Positions 41,099-50,227 of a DNA stretch of 64,000 bases are shown here, in pieces; positions within the stretch are counted from its first letter, which is position 1, and the number at the start of each line of letters is the position of its first letter. Source of the DNA: a virus. The notes under the pieces are model-generated. The model had not been told where the DNA came from. It worked only from the letters and a program-made list of their open reading frames with translations, and searched no databases. Location: IMG/VR virus record IMGVR_UViG_3300028581_000026, positions 1 to 64,000 of that record; one strand, given 5' to 3'. The translations under genes and the position numbers were made by a program.

Positions 41099-42472
41099 TT
41101 ATTGAGTTTTTCTATTATATGAAAATAAATTTTTTATTCGGTCAAATTCTTCATTTAAGATATTGATTCTTTTCTCATCAATAGTTTCCATTTTTAAATT
41201 CAACTTTCCAACTTCCTCAAATTTTTCATCAAATACTGGTTGTGATACGCGTTTGTAAGATTGGTCTTTTAGTTTCTTTAGAGTATTCTTTTTTCTCATC
41301 TTATTGAATCTTTCATTGGCATCAGATTCTAAGGCGTTTCCACCAGGTGCATTTCCAGTTGTTGAGTCTCCTTTAAAGTATTTATCCATACGTTTTTCAT
41401 TAAACTCAATTCCGTCAGAAACTGGGAAATTTTGTCCTCCAATTTCATAATTAAAGTCTTCCAACTCATCTGTCATCTCATAAGCTTTTTTACTCATTTC
41501 TCCCAATTCGCCATTCCCAACTGGAAACTTTTTAGGGTTCATTTCATATTTTCCTTTTGATCCGTCTTTAAGATAATCTTTCATCTTTTTACCCAAAGAT
41601 GTCATATAGTCTTTGTTTTCTTTTCCAGATTCTCTATGAGCTTTTTCATATGTTACCATACCTCTAGGTTTTTCCAATGATTTCATTTTTGTCTTTTGTT
41701 CATTAACAATATTTTCAATTAAATCAACCATATCATCCTCACTTAATCTGATGATATCTCCACGACTATCTTTAATACGATATTCAATAGATTCTTTTAG
41801 TTTAACACCACGTCCTTTTAAAATGTCCTTTCTTGTTACTTTACCATCACCAGTTAAATCGGGGAATTTCTTACCTTCTTTGGTCTCTTCACGATGTTTG
41901 CCTTTACGAAGAAGTTTGAAATCCTCTGAGTCAAGTTTTCCATTTTTGTTCTTGTCCAAATTTCTTTGATTACCTTTAAGTTGTCTACTTTCAACATAAT
42001 CAAATTTGTTTTTACGATTTAAGTCATGTGATCTCTCGTTTAATTTACTATAACCACACTCATTACATTCACCTTCATTCATTTTACCAACACCACATTG
42101 TTCGCATAATCTTCCTTCAGTAACTAAATCATCGTTACCACCTTCAGGGTCTAAGAAATACTCGCCATTGTCGTCATCATCTTCAATTTTGCCCAATAAA
42201 TCTTTTAACATATTTTCAAATTCACGTTTTCGTGTTATACCTCCAATGTCGCCATCTTTAAGGTCATCAAATTTTTTACCTGATTTAAATTTACGCAATC
42301 TAGTTCCTTTTGGTAAAAAAGGAGTGTTGTCCCCCATGCCTTTCTCGTCTCCAAAAGCTTCTTCAATTTCCATTTCTTTTATTTTACCATACAACATATC
42401 AGCCTTGTCTTTCAAGGTTTCATTAAGGTTATGTCTAATAGCTTTTTTTAAGTATTTGTCTGAGTATTTCAT
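41099..42472 (-). CDS. Scaffold/virion-like protein with zinc ribbon and EF-hand-like loops
   Basis: 457 residues, very charged. Tag-like N-terminus (YLKKAIRHNLNET). A zinc ribbon is formed by CEQCGVGKM and CNECGYSKLNE. Two calcium-loop-like repeats follow: DKNKNGKLDSEDF and DLTGDGKVTRKDI. Further possible prohead-protease sites occur along the chain (VTE-G, LNE-R, VNE-Q, LNE-E). The mix of L-x-E sites, low complexity and position next to other virion-like genes suits a prohead core or internal protein that is processed during maturation. Confidence 0.6.
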   Translation of the reverse strand: MKYSDKYLKKAIRHNLNETLKDKADMLYGKIKEMEIEEAFGDEKGMGDNTPFLPKGTRLRKFKSGKKFDDLKDGDIGGITRKREFENMLKDLLGKIEDDDDNGEYFLDPEGGNDDLVTEGRLCEQCGVGKMNEGECNECGYSKLNERSHDLNRKNKFDYVESRQLKGNQRNLDKNKNGKLDSEDFKLLRKGKHREETKEGKKFPDLTGDGKVTRKDILKGRGVKLKESIEYRIKDSRGDIIRLSEDDMVDLIENIVNEQKTKMKSLEKPRGMVTYEKAHRESGKENKDYMTSLGKKMKDYLKDGSKGKYEMNPKKFPVGNGELGEMSKKAYEMTDELEDFNYEIGGQNFPVSDGIEFNEKRMDKYFKGDSTTGNAPGGNALESDANERFNKMRKKNTLKKLKDQSYKRVSQPVFDEKFEEVGKLNLKMETIDEKRINILNEEFDRIKNLFSYNRKTQ

Positions 42473-42496
42473 TGTTTGTTTTTATTATAAATATGT

Positions 42497-43213
42497 TCAT
42501 TTTATGTTTGAGTAATGATTGATTATCATTTTCTTAATCATTTGTTCACTAAGATTATATTTTTTACTTAATTCAGAAATCGTTCTTTTTATCATTTCTT
42601 CATTAGTAAACTTTAATGCTTTGATATCCCCTTGGTTACAATATGGAAATTTTTTACATTTCTTTTTTACGGTTACGAATTTACCACCAGGTATTTGAGT
42701 TTTACTCTTGCCTCTCCAATCTTTTTTACTTGTTGACTTAGCCCAAGCCGCTGGAGTCACATAAGAACCTGAAGACGCAACTCCAGTTGCTTCCTTGAAT
42801 TCACCTTTATCTGATTTTCCTTGACAATGTGCTTTTTGACTGAAACCTTTTGGATTGTCACAGTCAATAGAATCTTTATATTTTTGACTCCATTTTTCTG
42901 TCATATCTTTTTTATTAGTTGTAAATAGCGGGACGGAATATCCACCGGCACTACCTGACCCAGTAACTTCTTTAGTCTCTGATTTTCCCATTGAATATAA
43001 TTTACCAATAGGTTTGTCCATTTTTGGTGTTTTTTGGGACAGATTATTAACTATATCCCCTTTTTTAATCTTTTTCTTGATTATTGTGTTTTCTGTTTGT
43101 TCTAGTTTACTCATAATATCACTAGTTGATTTAAATAATTCTCCTTGGTCTTCCCCTCCACTTGATGTGGCAAGATTTCCAATTTTATTCGCCAAGTTTT
43201 TAGTTAAACTCAT
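42497..43213 (-). CDS. Virion-associated protein (NPKGFSQKAHCQG family)
   Basis: 238 residues. CDNPKGFSQKAHCQGKSDKG and VTVKKKCKKFPYCNQGD are conserved blocks of proteins repeatedly found among structural genes of marine T4-like phages. Gly/Ser/Thr-rich linkers with TGSGSAGGYSVPLF and TGVASSGSYVTPAAWAKS look like exposed docking loops. The Cys pairs may bind metal. Likely prohead or head-associated protein. Confidence 0.6.
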   Translation of the reverse strand: MSLTKNLANKIGNLATSSGGEDQGELFKSTSDIMSKLEQTENTIIKKKIKKGDIVNNLSQKTPKMDKPIGKLYSMGKSETKEVTGSGSAGGYSVPLFTTNKKDMTEKWSQKYKDSIDCDNPKGFSQKAHCQGKSDKGEFKEATGVASSGSYVTPAAWAKSTSKKDWRGKSKTQIPGGKFVTVKKKCKKFPYCNQGDIKALKFTNEEMIKRTISELSKKYNLSEQMIKKMIINHYSNIK

Positions 43214-43215
43214 AT

Positions 43216-43884
43216 TTATGGCATTTTAGTTAATTTTCTATTACCTAATACTTTGGACCATTTTGATTTGAACTTTTCATAATAAGTTTTTAGTTTTTGT
43301 ATCATTTCCATAAAATCATCATCGGTATTAATCATTTCCCCTCTGATATATATTCCATTTTCTTCACCTAATGAAAATATAAAATCAATTTCAAACTCAA
43401 TTAATTTACCAGACCATTCAACTAAATTTGGATAAACATTTAATTGATTAAACTCAGCTAAATCAGATACTTCAGTTACAAATTCATTCATTGTTTCTTG
43501 AAAAGCCACTTTTTCATCTGTAGTTATTTCAAGTTCTGATTGTTTTTTCCCATGAAAGACTAAAATACCCCCAGATATTCTATATGCCTGTCTTTTATCT
43601 CTTGGTGATGATTTAGTTTCTTCATCATAAGACATATCCCTATCAGGTTGTCTCCTATCTCCCCCTCTATCAGATTGTCTTTGTCTACCAAAATCCATAT
43701 CATCTTCAATTGCTGAAGCTACATTAATTTTTTTGGTTATATCACCAGAAGTTGGGACAACACCTTGTTCTAATATTAGGCTATATTTTTGTCTGATTTC
43801 ATTCATTTCATAAATTGTATTACTACTAGACAACATATTTTGTGATGCTTTTAGTAATCTCTTTATTTCATCATGTTTGTTCAT
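43216..43884 (-). CDS. Putative virion protein
   Basis: 222 residues. The first 40 residues include EMNEIRQKYSLILEQ, with ILE-Q as a possible maturation site. A Gly/Arg/Asp-rich linker follows (RQRQSDRGGDRRQPDRD), then a beta domain (YRISGGILVFHGKKQ, LIEFEIDFIFSLGEENGIYI). It lies between the amidase and the NPKGFSQ protein, in the same operon. Confidence 0.55.
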   Translation of the reverse strand: MNKHDEIKRLLKASQNMLSSSNTIYEMNEIRQKYSLILEQGVVPTSGDITKKINVASAIEDDMDFGRQRQSDRGGDRRQPDRDMSYDEETKSSPRDKRQAYRISGGILVFHGKKQSELEITTDEKVAFQETMNEFVTEVSDLAEFNQLNVYPNLVEWSGKLIEFEIDFIFSLGEENGIYIRGEMINTDDDFMEMIQKLKTYYEKFKSKWSKVLGNRKLTKMP

Positions 43885-44471
43885 ATATCTATTATGTTTC
43901 TTAATTTATCAAAATCAAAAGAAGGGTTTACATCAGTATAATTCACATCAAAATTACTCCTAGATACAATTCCCTTAAATATTTCAATTCCGTTTATTTT
44001 TGTATTGTGTCCTGTTATTTCTTTGGTTATTTTCATCTCATCCATTATTGTTTTGAGTAGATAACCCAAACTTTCAATTTGATTTGATGTATATTTATCC
44101 CAAAAAAAATAATCCCTCCACTTTCTCTCATAAGGAATACCCTTATAAATATCACCAATCCAATTAACATAATAATTTTCCAATGGTTGTTTTTCTAACC
44201 ACCCCAAATTTTCTAAACTTATTATGATTCCGTTTCTGTTTATATTGGGTTCATTGAAATAATTGGTGTGTTCAATATTGTCCAGTAATTGCAATATATC
44301 CCCATTTTTCTTTATTACATAATTTGGAATTCTATCAAATTTTCCATTACATCTATATAACAAAGAAGCCAAATAATTCTCAACATTCCTTCCGGTGTGT
44401 GTGAGAATTATTTGGTTTTTCTTCTTTTGTTTACCTAATGGTTTAAAGTTTCCGTATTTAATTACCTCCAC
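43881..44471 (-). CDS. N-acetylmuramoyl-L-alanine amidase-like endolysin
   Basis: 196 residues. IILTHTGRNVENYLASLLYR holds the first His ligand and the fold of amidase_2/PGRP enzymes; RIPNYVIKKNGDILQLL is the characteristic strand-hairpin; NRNGIIISLENLGWL matches the N-x-x-(T/S)-I-(S/G)-x-E-x segment; TGHNTKI could carry the second His. The third ligand is not obvious. It cleaves the peptide-glycan amide bond for host lysis. Membrane genes just upstream are plausible holin/spanin partners. Confidence 0.75.
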   Translation of the reverse strand: MEVIKYGNFKPLGKQKKKNQIILTHTGRNVENYLASLLYRCNGKFDRIPNYVIKKNGDILQLLDNIEHTNYFNEPNINRNGIIISLENLGWLEKQPLENYYVNWIGDIYKGIPYERKWRDYFFWDKYTSNQIESLGYLLKTIMDEMKITKEITGHNTKINGIEIFKGIVSRSNFDVNYTDVNPSFDFDKLRNIIDI

Positions 44472-44472
44472 T

Positions 44473-45222
44473 TTATTGTATTTTAGTATATGTTAATTTT
44501 CTTGGTTTTGGTTTCTCAATATATTGTGGTTTTGGTATGAATTGTATTGTTGGTAGTGTTGTTGTCTCAGTTATACTTTCAACTTCTTCAGCAATTATTT
44601 CCTCAACTTCTTGAGTCTCTTCAACTTTTGGTTCTTCTTGAATTGGTTCTTTTTTCTTTCTTCCCCTCTTTGTCTTTGGTTTTTCTTCTTGTTCCAATGT
44701 TGATTTCAAATCAAACAAAGATACTATTTCCAAATCCCTATCGTTCTCAATTATTGGTTTGGGTTTTTCATATCTCACAAAGAAATGTAATGATGTTAAT
44801 GATATGATTGGGAGTAATCCCCCACCTAGTATTGCCAACCATCTTTTATGTGAAATCACATCCGTTGGTTCTGTCCCAAATATCTCAAATATTGGGGACA
44901 TAAGTTCAACCCAGGCTTTGAATAACTCACCATTTGCATCAATCTCCTTATATGAATAGAATATATTTCCAATCATTTGAACGAATGTGACCAATCCGAA
45001 CATAAACCATACCCCACCTTTAATCTTCTGTGTAGCGGCAATTAGAGCGGTAATCGCACCTATTTCTATTGCCACCGATAGATAGATTGCCCAACTGAAT
45101 GGATTGGTAATATCATACCAAGCAACAACGTGAGATATGGATATACCCGCCACCAAAAAGATGGGGACTAAGAACATTGATCGGATGGGATTATCTTTAA
45201 TCCATTTTAATAAGTTATTCAT
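44473..45222 (-). CDS. Multi-pass membrane protein with charged C-terminal tail
   Basis: 249 residues. Four hydrophobic helices (about 15-33, 42-64, 70-90 and 128-146) are followed by a 100-residue cytoplasmic tail with KTKRGRKKK and Glu/Pro-rich repeats (EEPKVEETQEVEEI). Start overlaps 45219-45512. Between the endolysin and a spanin-like gene it may be part of the lysis cassette, for example a holin, although the tail is long for one. Confidence 0.6.
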   Translation of the reverse strand: MNNLLKWIKDNPIRSMFLVPIFLVAGISISHVVAWYDITNPFSWAIYLSVAIEIGAITALIAATQKIKGGVWFMFGLVTFVQMIGNIFYSYKEIDANGELFKAWVELMSPIFEIFGTEPTDVISHKRWLAILGGGLLPIISLTSLHFFVRYEKPKPIIENDRDLEIVSLFDLKSTLEQEEKPKTKRGRKKKEPIQEEPKVEETQEVEEIIAEEVESITETTTLPTIQFIPKPQYIEKPKPRKLTYTKIQ

Positions 45223-45512
45223 TTATCTAAGGTCTTGAGTTCTTTATCTATTTCAGCTTGTCTATTCAAATCCATTATTTTTCTGTCAGTTGATTGTATC
45301 ATTCTTTTCTCAACTTTCAATCCTTCAACTTTGATTTCTTTTTGTAGAGTTTTGGTCAAGATATCCAAACTTTTTTGGACTCCCTCAACTTGTTTTAACA
45401 TTTTCTTTTCACTCATTTTTCTACTCATAGAAGTAGTACAAGTGGACACCATTAATAGAACGAATACTACGATTAGTCCGTGTTTCCCAATAAATTCAGT
45501 TATTGTTTTCAT
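45219..45512 (-). CDS. Spanin-like or membrane-anchored coiled-coil protein
   Basis: 97 residues. One N-terminal membrane segment (GLIVVFVLLMVSTCTTSM) is followed by a continuous charged coiled coil (SEKKMLKQVEGVQKSLDILT and on). Topology fits an inner-membrane spanin; LLMVSTC could also be read as a weak lipobox. Next to the membrane protein and amidase, a lysis role is likely. Confidence 0.55.
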   Translation of the reverse strand: MKTITEFIGKHGLIVVFVLLMVSTCTTSMSRKMSEKKMLKQVEGVQKSLDILTKTLQKEIKVEGLKVEKRMIQSTDRKIMDLNRQAEIDKELKTLDK

Positions 45513-45546
45513 ACTTTATTTTTTTATAAATATTAGTTAATTGTTA

Positions 45547-46347
45547 TTACATCCACTCAAATAAATCATTGGATAAGTTTCTCAACTTTCTCAAACTTTT
45601 TTCCTTTATCTGGCGCACCCTCTCTTTCGTCAAATTAAAGTCACCACCGATGTCTTCCAATGTTCTTGGTGCTCCTGTCAACCCAAAATAATCTTCCACT
45701 ATAACTCGTTCTCGTTCATCCAAACAGGTCAATAGTCCCAGCAATTTGGTTCTAAGAATGTCTTTGGTGTTAAATGACTCATCCGGCATATCCGCCTCAT
45801 CATTTTTGATAACATCAAATAAACTATCACCCTCTTCATTGATATCCATATCAAGGTTAATCATTGATGGTAATGACGCAAACTTACCTTCCAATTCACC
45901 ACCCTTGTCTTCAATCTCCTTCTTGGCTCTATGTAAGTCTTGGACAACATTAACTGGGAGACGAATGGTTCTTGCATTGTCATTCAAACTTTGAATAATT
46001 GATTGTTTAACCCACCACACAGCATAGGATATAAACCTCAAATCTTTATTCCAGTCAAAGTTCTTGATTGCTTTCATTAAACCATAATTACCTTCAGCAA
46101 TTAGTTCATCCAAATCAAGTCCTTGATTTTGATATTGTTTGGCAACCGTAATTACAAATCGTAAATTACCTTCCAATAGTTCTTTGTTAACATCCTCAAT
46201 CTGTCTTGGTGTCAATTCACCAGACTTCATTAGGACGGATAGTTCTTTCTCCCTCTCAGGAGTCATAACTTTCTTCTTACGAATGTCCTTGAGGTAGGAT
46301 TGGATCTCTTCTTGATTAATTGGAATACCTGAATTTTTCTCTTTCAT
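45547..46347 (-). CDS. RNA polymerase sigma-70 factor (RpoD-like)
   Basis: 266 residues, lacking region 1.1. Region 1.2 includes IQSYLKDIRKKKVMTPEREK. Region 2: LLEGNLRFVITVAKQYQNQG, LDELIAEGNYGLMKAI, DLRFISYAVWWVKQSI. Region 3 from ARTIRLPVNVVQDLHRAKKE. Region 4: LDERERVIVEDYFGL and TLEDIGGDFNLTKERVRQIK. The layout matches the single-copy RpoD-type sigma of Bacteroidota rather than T4 gp55. Presumably it redirects host RNA polymerase to middle or late phage promoters. Confidence 0.92.
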   Translation of the reverse strand: MKEKNSGIPINQEEIQSYLKDIRKKKVMTPEREKELSVLMKSGELTPRQIEDVNKELLEGNLRFVITVAKQYQNQGLDLDELIAEGNYGLMKAIKNFDWNKDLRFISYAVWWVKQSIIQSLNDNARTIRLPVNVVQDLHRAKKEIEDKGGELEGKFASLPSMINLDMDINEEGDSLFDVIKNDEADMPDESFNTKDILRTKLLGLLTCLDERERVIVEDYFGLTGAPRTLEDIGGDFNLTKERVRQIKEKSLRKLRNLSNDLFEWM

Positions 46348-46910
46348 TTTGAATATTTTTTTAACAATTCTTTTTCTTCGTCAGTCAATGACTTCATACC
46401 ACTAACATTAATCTTGTCCAAAAGTTCATCCAAGGTGGGAATATGTTTAACAACTTCCTTTTTGTCATCACCGAATAAACGATTAAATCTATCACTAAAG
46501 TGTCTGCTACTAGGAGGTGGTCCCCATTCTCCTTTTGGTTTTTTTGGTACATCATTGAATCCAAGGAATAAATCATCCCTAAGTTCATCTTGTTCATCTT
46601 CTGAATAATCATCATTTGTTGCACACAAATCCGTACCAAATAGATGTTGTTCATTCTCTTTATTAAACCAATATGACATTTTGTCAGTTTGTGCTAATAC
46701 AAAGGGGATTGATAAGTCACCCAAGATTGCATTAAAGAAATCTGTGGCCTGTTTGAAAGATGACCTGGTTTCAAATGTCATTAGGATGGTTTGTTCCCCA
46801 TAAAAATATTTAACTTCTTTTGAGGTGAGGGTTTGGACTTCTTTTGCCAAAGAGATGACAAAATCTTCCTGTTTTTTGTGTGACACAAAAACTGTTAATA
46901 GATACTTCAT
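46344..46910 (-). CDS. Hypothetical protein with SLTxEEK C-terminal motif
   Basis: 188 residues. The N-terminal alpha/beta part (YLLTVFVSHKKQEDFVISLA, TLTSKEVKYFYGEQTILMTF) looks like a small ferredoxin-like domain. The C-terminus LDELLDKINVSGMKSLTDEE then KELLKKYSK is a module often appended to Bacteroidota proteins. Coupled to the sigma factor gene; possibly a regulator of it, but that is guesswork. Confidence 0.6.
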   Translation of the reverse strand: MKYLLTVFVSHKKQEDFVISLAKEVQTLTSKEVKYFYGEQTILMTFETRSSFKQATDFFNAILGDLSIPFVLAQTDKMSYWFNKENEQHLFGTDLCATNDDYSEDEQDELRDDLFLGFNDVPKKPKGEWGPPPSSRHFSDRFNRLFGDDKKEVVKHIPTLDELLDKINVSGMKSLTDEEKELLKKYSK

Positions 46911-46952
46911 ATTGATGTGTTTTAAATTGTGGAATATAAAGGTAAGAAACTT

Positions 46953-49172
46953 TTATTGACTTACACTACTGATATTATTTTCCTTTGTAATTTTAACAAT
47001 GTTATCCGCCCAATTACTAACAAGTGGGTTATGAGTTATAACAAACAACTTCTCAAAATAGTTCTTTATTTTACCAAAAAATTCACCAACCATATCAAGA
47101 TTTTCATTTGATATTTTTCCAAACACTTCATCCATTACCACAATATTCGGTTTTGGTAAAGAACTTATTTTAGTTAGTACCGCTCTCAACGCCAATGATG
47201 CCACAGTTCTTTCATAACCTGATCCTGATGACATAAGTTTCTCAATCTGGGTATTATTATCAATCATTATAAATTCAACCTCATTCTTGTCATTTATGTT
47301 AATCTCCAATCTAAAATGACAGCTATCTTCCAATAACCTTTGTAACTCAGAATTCAACATCGGAATCATTGTTTTCATTATGGTTTTGGATATTCCATTC
47401 TTCCCAAAGATTTCCAAATATAACTTATAGATTTTCTCCTTGTTAGCTTCTTCTTTAATCTTAACAATTGTTTGTTCATTCTGCTCAATCTTATCTTTCA
47501 ATGACTGAACCTGATAATTGTTTGAATCAATAATTCTTTGAACGGAAGTCTTCTCCCTATCTAATTCCTCAATTCTTAGGTTAGCTTTGATAAGTTGGGT
47601 TTCAATCTTGCTGTTGGTGGATATGTTATCCTGTAACAAATTGAATTTTTCCAACTTATCTTCCAATCCTTTAATTTTCATCACATACCCTTCAATTGTC
47701 AATTCATATTTTTCTTTGATAAGTTTGTTTTTCTCATACTCATCAAATTCTTTTTTGAGTTGGACATACTTGGCTTCTTTGTCAATTATAATATTCATTT
47801 CCCCCTCAAATTGGTTCTTTTGTATGTTATAATTGTCAAGTTCAGATATTTTTGATTGGGTTATGGATGCCATCATCAATTCAATCCCACAATGTTCGCA
47901 CTTAATCCCACCATCAACGGAGGATTTAAGTTCATTGATTGATTTGATTTTCTGTTCAATCTGAACAATTTCTTTGTATAGAACTTTATGGGTTTCCTTT
48001 AACTTATCGTGTTCTTGTTCTGAATAAAACTCTGTTGGCTCAATAACCTTGAGTTCTTTTAATTGTCTATCAACACCTTGTTTTAGGGTTTTAATTCCCA
48101 TAATTTCGCTTTGAACATTTTCCGGTACAATCTTGGCGATTTCAATATCAATATCCATATGTTTGGATTTCAATAGATTATCCCTATATTCTTGTCCCTT
48201 GATTATTCTGTTCTGAACATCAATCAAATTGTTTTGTTGGGTGATATTGTCTGATGTTAATTCATTTATCCTGGTGGAATATCCATCATTATCTGACTTC
48301 AGTTTCTCACTGGAATAAACATTTGATAACATTGATTTTGAAAACTCCGAATAGATTTCCTTTCCAATTTCTTCTTTCTTTTTAAGGAAGTCCAATCCCA
48401 TAAACTTGGATAATACTTGTCCTCTTGCTGTGGGTTTGGAATCAATTAACTCTTCAAGGTTTGTTGCCGTGGTTAGAATTGTCATTAAGAAATCATCCTT
48501 TGTTCCAATGGATGTTTTAATAAAGTTTTCCGTTTCTCTTCTTTGTTCCCCAGTAAAGTTCTGTAATGAACCATCTGATAATTTCTTATAGAAGTCCAAT
48601 TCAGTTTTTACATTCCAGGTGTCATCCTTTTTCTTTTTTCTTTCAATATTTCTGATGATGATATATTCATCCCCATCAATTATTATTTCACCTTTGACAT
48701 GGACTTTATCGTAGTTTGAGAATCTATTGAATATTTCTTCAGCTTTGGTTGTCTTGGTTGTTTCATTGAAGAATAAGAATAACAATAGATCAACGGTTAG
48801 AACGGTGTTATGAGACACAATACCATTTGTATAATATTGATGAACTTCAGCAACTTGGATATCATATAGGTCATCTTTAATGTCCAATAATTCAATGTTG
48901 GAGACATTACTACTACCACTAATAGTTTGTATGCTTTCACCAATTTTAATCTCTTTAAGAACAACGAATTGGTTATCGGTATTTTTTAACTTATGATAAT
49001 CGGCACCTTCAACAGACATCCCATTATCAAGTTCGCATCTATAAACTTCAGCATTTTTTTCAGTTATACCACACCATTCAATGTTTTTATACCCATATGG
49101 TGTGTTTACTTTAAACCCTAAATCACCATATTTTTGGTATAAATTATATAAATCCCCTATTTTAATTTTCAT
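46953..49172 (-). CDS. gp46/SbcC-like recombination ATPase, C-terminal part with C-intein
   Basis: 739 residues. Residues 1-122 are a C-intein ending IVSHN, followed by Thr123. The extein then continues TVLTVDLLLFLFF (end of Walker A and following helix), long coiled coils with a CEHC zinc-hook-like turn near the middle, the ABC signature SSGSGYERTVASLALRAVL, Walker B NIVVMDEVFG and the FVITHNPLV switch. Joined to the product of 50228-50833 by trans-splicing it gives a full gp46, which with gp47 (57803-58582) forms a nuclease complex for DNA end resection and recombination-dependent replication. Its start overlaps the end of the homing endonuclease gene. Confidence 0.85.
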   Translation of the reverse strand: MKIKIGDLYNLYQKYGDLGFKVNTPYGYKNIEWCGITEKNAEVYRCELDNGMSVEGADYHKLKNTDNQFVVLKEIKIGESIQTISGSSNVSNIELLDIKDDLYDIQVAEVHQYYTNGIVSHNTVLTVDLLLFLFFNETTKTTKAEEIFNRFSNYDKVHVKGEIIIDGDEYIIIRNIERKKKKDDTWNVKTELDFYKKLSDGSLQNFTGEQRRETENFIKTSIGTKDDFLMTILTTATNLEELIDSKPTARGQVLSKFMGLDFLKKKEEIGKEIYSEFSKSMLSNVYSSEKLKSDNDGYSTRINELTSDNITQQNNLIDVQNRIIKGQEYRDNLLKSKHMDIDIEIAKIVPENVQSEIMGIKTLKQGVDRQLKELKVIEPTEFYSEQEHDKLKETHKVLYKEIVQIEQKIKSINELKSSVDGGIKCEHCGIELMMASITQSKISELDNYNIQKNQFEGEMNIIIDKEAKYVQLKKEFDEYEKNKLIKEKYELTIEGYVMKIKGLEDKLEKFNLLQDNISTNSKIETQLIKANLRIEELDREKTSVQRIIDSNNYQVQSLKDKIEQNEQTIVKIKEEANKEKIYKLYLEIFGKNGISKTIMKTMIPMLNSELQRLLEDSCHFRLEININDKNEVEFIMIDNNTQIEKLMSSGSGYERTVASLALRAVLTKISSLPKPNIVVMDEVFGKISNENLDMVGEFFGKIKNYFEKLFVITHNPLVSNWADNIVKITKENNISSVSQ
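48807..49172 (-). other. C-terminal fragment of an atypical split intein (122 residues)
   Basis: Begins MKIKIGDLYNLYQKYGDLGF, then VNTPYGYKNIEWCGI and DNGMSVEGADYHKL (block B region, with a His), VLKEIKIGESIQT, and ends YDIQVAEVHQYYTNGIVSHN, a block F/G pair with the catalytic His-Asn. The +1 residue is Thr. Carrying almost the entire Hint fold in the C-fragment is the layout of atypically split inteins such as AceL-TerL. Confidence 0.85.
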
Positions 49173-50172
49173 TTTTTAAAAATTTTACACACTTTTTAAT
49201 AACCTCATCTTTTTCTTTTCTATACTCAGAATCCCATATCACTAACACATCAAAATTATGTCTATTGGCTAATTTAATCTTAACCTCATCTTTTTTCCAA
49301 ATATCTTCAGATGTTATACTTTTACGGAAAGGATTTGGGGTATCTGTAGTTATAAAAATATTAGGATTTGCATGATAACTATCTCCATTGTATTCAATAA
49401 TTTTTTTATTAAAAGTATCGGTAAAGTCATATCTATAAAACCCTTCATCACCAGTTAATACAAATTCACCACCTTTTTTAGCAAACATAACATAATTCAA
49501 TTCTTCAATATTTTCGTAATATTTTAATAATTCAAAAAACAAATCTTGTGACACTTTTGAATATCCTGATTTTAAATTACCGTTTTTATATAGTGATTGT
49601 TGCCATTTTTTTTGTCTTTCAAAAAATATCTTTTTACCCTCATCTTCCCCATATTTCTCAATACATTTAACTAAACTAAATTTATTTTGGAATTCTGAAA
49701 CTTTATTTTTTGACTCTTCAACTGAAAATCCTTTTTTTATCCAATATTCAACACTTCTTGGTGAGTGTAATTTACCTTCTTTAAGTTTTTTTTCTTGAAA
49801 AAGTTTAACTCCATCTTTTTCACCATATTTTATTATGAATGACCTTTCAGTGTTCATCAAGTGTAATTCTGTTTGAAGTTTAGCATCTTCTAATGAAAAT
49901 CCTCTACTTATCCAATATTCAATTAAATTTGGTTTCATTTCTTTAACTTTCTTTTTCGATTCTTCTTCAGTTAAACCCCTTTGAATCCAATATTTAACAC
50001 TAAATGCAGAACCTTTAGCAATAGTAATTCCCGCATCTTTTAATCTTTTAACAATTGTTGATGTATCAACATTGTATTTTTTGGATATAAAAGTTGTGGA
50101 TTTCATTTCATTGATATATAAATTTATTATATCTTGAATTTGATTTTCCGTAAAATTACACATTTTTCCCAT
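49162..50172 (-). CDS. Homing endonuclease (EDxHD/Vsr-like) in the gap of the fractured gene
   Basis: 336 residues. The N-terminus is a helix-turn-helix (NQIQDIINLYINEMKSTTFI, then KKYNVDTSTIVKRLKDAG). Three copies of a (S/L)-(V/I)-(K/E)-YWI-x-(R/K)-G(L/F)-(T/S) motif follow, probably DNA-binding modules. The C-terminal nuclease domain has YDFTDTFNKKIIEYNGDSYH, ANP, IWKKDEVKIKLA and FDVLVIWDSEYR, matching the Vsr-like EDxHD family (I-Bth0305I type) known from fractured genes with split inteins. Orientation is the same as both gp46 halves, and its stop lies inside the start of the C-half. Confidence 0.85.
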   Translation of the reverse strand: MGKMCNFTENQIQDIINLYINEMKSTTFISKKYNVDTSTIVKRLKDAGITIAKGSAFSVKYWIQRGLTEEESKKKVKEMKPNLIEYWISRGFSLEDAKLQTELHLMNTERSFIIKYGEKDGVKLFQEKKLKEGKLHSPRSVEYWIKKGFSVEESKNKVSEFQNKFSLVKCIEKYGEDEGKKIFFERQKKWQQSLYKNGNLKSGYSKVSQDLFFELLKYYENIEELNYVMFAKKGGEFVLTGDEGFYRYDFTDTFNKKIIEYNGDSYHANPNIFITTDTPNPFRKSITSEDIWKKDEVKIKLANRHNFDVLVIWDSEYRKEKDEVIKKCVKFLKNEN

Positions 50173-50212
50173 ACCTTTTTAGAAATAAATATACCCATAT
50201 AACTAAAAAGGT
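50173..50212 (-). promoter_or_regulatory. Hairpin directly upstream of the homing endonuclease gene
   Basis: ACCTTTTTAG / CTAAAAAGGT, 10 bp perfect, 20-nt AT-rich loop, immediately before the ATG at 50172. It could terminate the N-half transcript, protect the start, or contain a promoter (TTACCTTTT resembles a TAnnTTTG box). Confidence 0.45.
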
Positions 50213-50227
50213 AAGGAGTGAATGTAA

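Noticed and set aside
46394-46654. 86-codon minus-strand ORF in another frame
   Set aside because: Nested within 46344-46910, Met-rich and without a typical start context; the host frame has the better coding pattern and conserved C-terminal motif.
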